The notes below the pieces were generated by a model. It did not search any database. It was not told the DNA's origin and saw only the letters and a list, made by a program, of their open reading frames with translations. The position numbers and the translations under genes were made by a program. A stretch of 5,849 bases of DNA from Methanobacteriota archaeon (GTDB lineage: Archaea; Halobacteriota; Halobacteria; Halobacteriales; Halalkalicoccaceae), in assembly GCA_022561895.1 (NCBI GenBank), contig JADFQH010000203.1:1-5849 (forward strand), in the 5' to 3' direction. This document shows positions 3,879 through 5,849 of this stretch, one piece after another. Each line of letters opens with the position of its first letter. Within the stretch, counting starts at the first letter, position 1.

Positions 3879-5849
3879 ATGACCACGACTCAAGTACAGT
3901 ACGACGTCGGGGGGATGAGCTGTTCGTTCTGCGCCGAAAGCATCCGCAAGGCCTACGAGCGAACCGACGGCGTCGAGGGCGTCAACGTCAGCCTCGCCCA
4001 CGAGGAGGTGTTGCTTGAATACGACGAGGACCGGATGGACGAGGTCGATCTGAAGGACACGCTTCGCGAACTCGGGTACACGATACGCGATCCGGACAAG
4101 ACGAAGCGCTACGAGCAACAGCAGGCGGAACTCGCCACGGCGAAACGTCGGCTAATCCTCAGCGGCGCGGCAGCGATCCTCACCGCCGGACTGATGCTGT
4201 GGATGATTTTCGTGATGGGTCAGTTCGAATCGCAATCGCTCGTGATGGATCTCGTCGCGTTCGGGCTGGCGCTCGGGACGATGTTCGGTCCCGGGTGGTA
4301 CATCACCAAAAAGGCCTATTACAGCCTTCGTCGAGGCATCCTCAACCAGCACGTACTGCTGGAAGCGGGAGCCTTCGCCGGTCTCCTCGGCGGCCTACTC
4401 GGAATGACCGTCTTCCCTGGGTTTCCGACGGTCCATTTCTTCGCCGTCGCCGTCTTCATCACCGCCTACCACGTCCTTTCGGGATACACGAGTTTGGTCG
4501 TCCGCACGCGAGCCTCCCGGGCGGTCGAGAACCTGCTCGATCTCCAGCCCGACACCGCGCGGCGGGTTCGAGAGGACGGTACCGTCGACGAGGTCGAGGT
4601 GGACGAACTGGAAGTTGGCGACGCTGTCCGGGTCAAACCGGGCGAAAACATCCCCGTAGACGGAACCGTTGTCGAAGGCAGCAGTGCGGTCGACGAGAGC
4701 GTCGCCACGGGAGAGTCGATGCCCGAGGAGAAGGAGCCGGGCGACGAGGTGATCGGCGGCAGCGTCAACGAGACGGGCTCGCTGCTCGTCGAGGTCACGG
4801 CGACCGGCGAGGACGCATTCCTCCAGCAGGTCGCCCGCCAGATCGAGGAAGCGCGAGCGATGAAGCCGGGGATCATCCAGCTCGCCGATCGCATCCTCAA
4901 GTACTTCGTCCCCGGCGTACTCGTGATCGGCGCCGCGTCGTTCCTGTTCTGGACGGCCGGGCCGATGCTACTTGGAGACGCACCGAACGTTCAACGCGGC
5001 GCGTTCGCCGCGCTGGCAGTGCTCGTGCTTGGCTATCCCTGTGCGCTCGGCATGGCAACGCCGCTCGCGCTCATCCGGGGTGGCGGCATGGCGGCCAACC
5101 GCGGCATCCTGATGCGCAGCGGCGACGCGTTCCAGATCTTCCCCGACATCACGACGATCGTGCTCGACAAAACGGGGACGATCACGCAGGGCGAACCCTC
5201 CGTCGACTCGGTCGTTTCGTTCGAGGACAGCGAGGCGGACGTGCTTTCGACCGCCGCCAGCGCCGAGGCGTTCAGCGAACACCCGCTCGCGGACGCGATC
5301 CTGGACTACGCGCACGACCGAGAGGTCGCCTTCCCGGATCCCGACGAGTTCGAGAGCATCACTGGCAAAGGCGTCCGGGCCACGGTCGGGCGGGAGGCGC
5401 GAAGCGCCTCCGAACGGTCGAGCGGTGCGCGGTTCGAAGCGAAGCGAGAACAGCGAGAAGTGAACGGAGAGGGACGATCCGTGAGCGGGGAGCGAAGCGA
5501 CCCGCGAGACGACCGCTCCATCCTCATCGGAAAACCTGGATGGCTCGGAGACGAAGGGATCGATCTTACGACTGGCATCGACGACATCGAACGGCTCCAG
5601 GAGCGAGGCAAGACCGTCTCTGGCGTCGCCGTCGATGGCGAACTCGTCGGACTGATCGCGATCGGCGACGCCGTCAAGACCGACGCCCGCGAGACGATCG
5701 ACCGCATCAAAGAGGCGGGACTGACGCCCGTGATGATCACCGGCGACAACGAACGTACCGCCCACGCGGTCGCCGAAGAAGTCGGGATCGACCGGGTCAT
5801 GGCTGAGGTCCTGCCGGACGACAAAACGCAGGAAGTGCGATCGCTCCAA
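3879..5849 (+). CDS. copA: CopA-like P1B-type heavy-metal-translocating ATPase (partial, C-terminus outside window)
   Basis: An uninterrupted frame of 657 codons from ATG 3879 to the right edge; 750-800 residues would be usual. An ATP-driven soft-metal (probably Cu) exporter in the cytoplasmic membrane. An HMA domain (about 4-70) has GMSCSFC with Cys15/Cys18. Helices at about 92-114, 121-142, 163-182 and 184-207 precede the actuator domain with TGES at 277-280. Two more helices (341-362, 372-398) follow, the latter with GYPCALGMATP (385-395). Next come the phosphorylated Asp430 in DKTGT, SEHPL at 466-470, the nucleotide loop GKGV (496-499) and TGDN at 621-624. The hinge GDGxND and last two helices are outside. 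Oddities: Tyr-Pro-Cys instead of Cys-Pro-Cys at the metal site, NQHVL (156-160) where CopA usually has N-M-D/N-V/T-L, and a 40-residue insertion at about 507-546. It is divergent from copZ. ATPase class is certain; metal is inferred. Confidence 0.93.
   Translation, partial: MTTTQVQYDVGGMSCSFCAESIRKAYERTDGVEGVNVSLAHEEVLLEYDEDRMDEVDLKDTLRELGYTIRDPDKTKRYEQQQAELATAKRRLILSGAAAILTAGLMLWMIFVMGQFESQSLVMDLVAFGLALGTMFGPGWYITKKAYYSLRRGILNQHVLLEAGAFAGLLGGLLGMTVFPGFPTVHFFAVAVFITAYHVLSGYTSLVVRTRASRAVENLLDLQPDTARRVREDGTVDEVEVDELEVGDAVRVKPGENIPVDGTVVEGSSAVDESVATGESMPEEKEPGDEVIGGSVNETGSLLVEVTATGEDAFLQQVARQIEEARAMKPGIIQLADRILKYFVPGVLVIGAASFLFWTAGPMLLGDAPNVQRGAFAALAVLVLGYPCALGMATPLALIRGGGMAANRGILMRSGDAFQIFPDITTIVLDKTGTITQGEPSVDSVVSFEDSEADVLSTAASAEAFSEHPLADAILDYAHDREVAFPDPDEFESITGKGVRATVGREARSASERSSGARFEAKREQREVNGEGRSVSGERSDPRDDRSILIGKPGWLGDEGIDLTTGIDDIERLQERGKTVSGVAVDGELVGLIAIGDAVKTDARETIDRIKEAGLTPVMITGDNERTAHAVAEEVGIDRVMAEVLPDDKTQEVRSLQ
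5393..5518. repeat. in-frame palindromic insertion inside the P-type ATPase gene
   Basis: This stretch encodes a low-complexity Arg/Glu/Ser/Gly run (about residues 507-546) between the GKGVRATVGRE strand and ILIGKPGWL. In related ATPases these two are separated only by a short turn, so it looks inserted. The DNA is structured. GGAGGCGC-GAA-GCGCCTCC at 5393-5411 is a perfect 8-base-arm hairpin. GTTC/GAAC arms lie at 5432-5435 and 5448-5451, and GCGGG/CCCGC arms at 5485-5489 and 5501-5505. Each of the three is centred on a copy of GCGAAGCG (5399-5406, 5439-5446, 5492-5499). A further pair, GAGCGGT at 5420-5426 and ACCGCTC at 5512-5518, brackets most of it. The insertion is in frame and has no stop, so the enzyme should still be made. 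Confidence 0.6.

Noticed and set aside
3752..3886. A 45-residue upstream extension of the CopZ-like protein.
   Set aside because: It would overlap the copA start and contain the promoter palindrome. The HMA domain starts exactly at ATG 3751.
4199..5806. A 535-codon plus-strand open frame rich in Arg, Gly and Asp.
   Set aside because: It lies one frame off the P-type ATPase, which has every catalytic motif in order. The Arg-rich, low-complexity product is the usual shadow of a GC-rich gene.
4968..5849. A 293-codon minus-strand open frame covering the end of the window.
   Set aside because: It is antisense to the ATPase catalytic domain, shows no recognisable domain, and is explained by the scarcity of stop codons in GC-rich DNA.

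Overview
The window looks like chromosomal DNA from a halophilic archaeon (class Halobacteria). The DNA is GC-rich, the proteins are strongly acidic (Asp/Glu-rich, few Lys), and no gene start has a convincing Shine-Dalgarno. Instead, most starts have a TATA-like A/T element about 24-32 bases upstream of the ATG, the spacing expected for haloarchaeal leaderless or near-leaderless transcripts. I cannot name the genus from sequence alone. Coding density is high and no gene-free stretch exceeds about 130 bases. No rRNA, tRNA, CRISPR array, transposase or integrase was seen.

The layout is three divergent gene pairs with one single gene. (1) Positions 1-858 hold two divergent HPP-family integral membrane proteins, evidently paralogues; the left one runs off the window. 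(2) Positions 910-2406 hold a PspA/IM30 (ESCRT-III-like) coiled-coil protein on the minus strand. It is divergent from a small serine alpha/beta hydrolase, and both appear to share one A/T-rich promoter element in a 51-base gap. (3) Positions 2459-3520 hold a saccharopine-dehydrogenase-like NAD(P)-binding oxidoreductase with its own promoter. (4) Positions 3548-5849 hold a metal-handling pair: a 67-residue CopZ-like metallochaperone on the minus strand, divergent from a CopA-like P1B-type heavy-metal ATPase on the plus strand that is cut by the window end after 657 codons.

The metal pair is the clearest functional unit. The soluble HMA protein would carry a soft metal, most likely Cu(I), to the ATPase for export. 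The 127 bases between them contain a 12-base palindrome (GGGGTTAACCCC) exactly where the copZ TATA element should be, plus smaller symmetric motifs before copA. The HPP pair, PspA and hydrolase give a loose membrane or envelope theme, but nothing shows they act together.

I did not find a wholly new system. The most interesting points are in the ATPase. Its transmembrane metal-site motif is Tyr-Pro-Cys, not Cys-Pro-Cys. Its nucleotide-binding domain carries an in-frame Arg/Glu/Ser-rich insertion of about 40 residues, whose DNA consists of inverted repeats each centred on GCGAAGCG, like a palindromic repeat element that has inserted in frame into a conserved enzyme.
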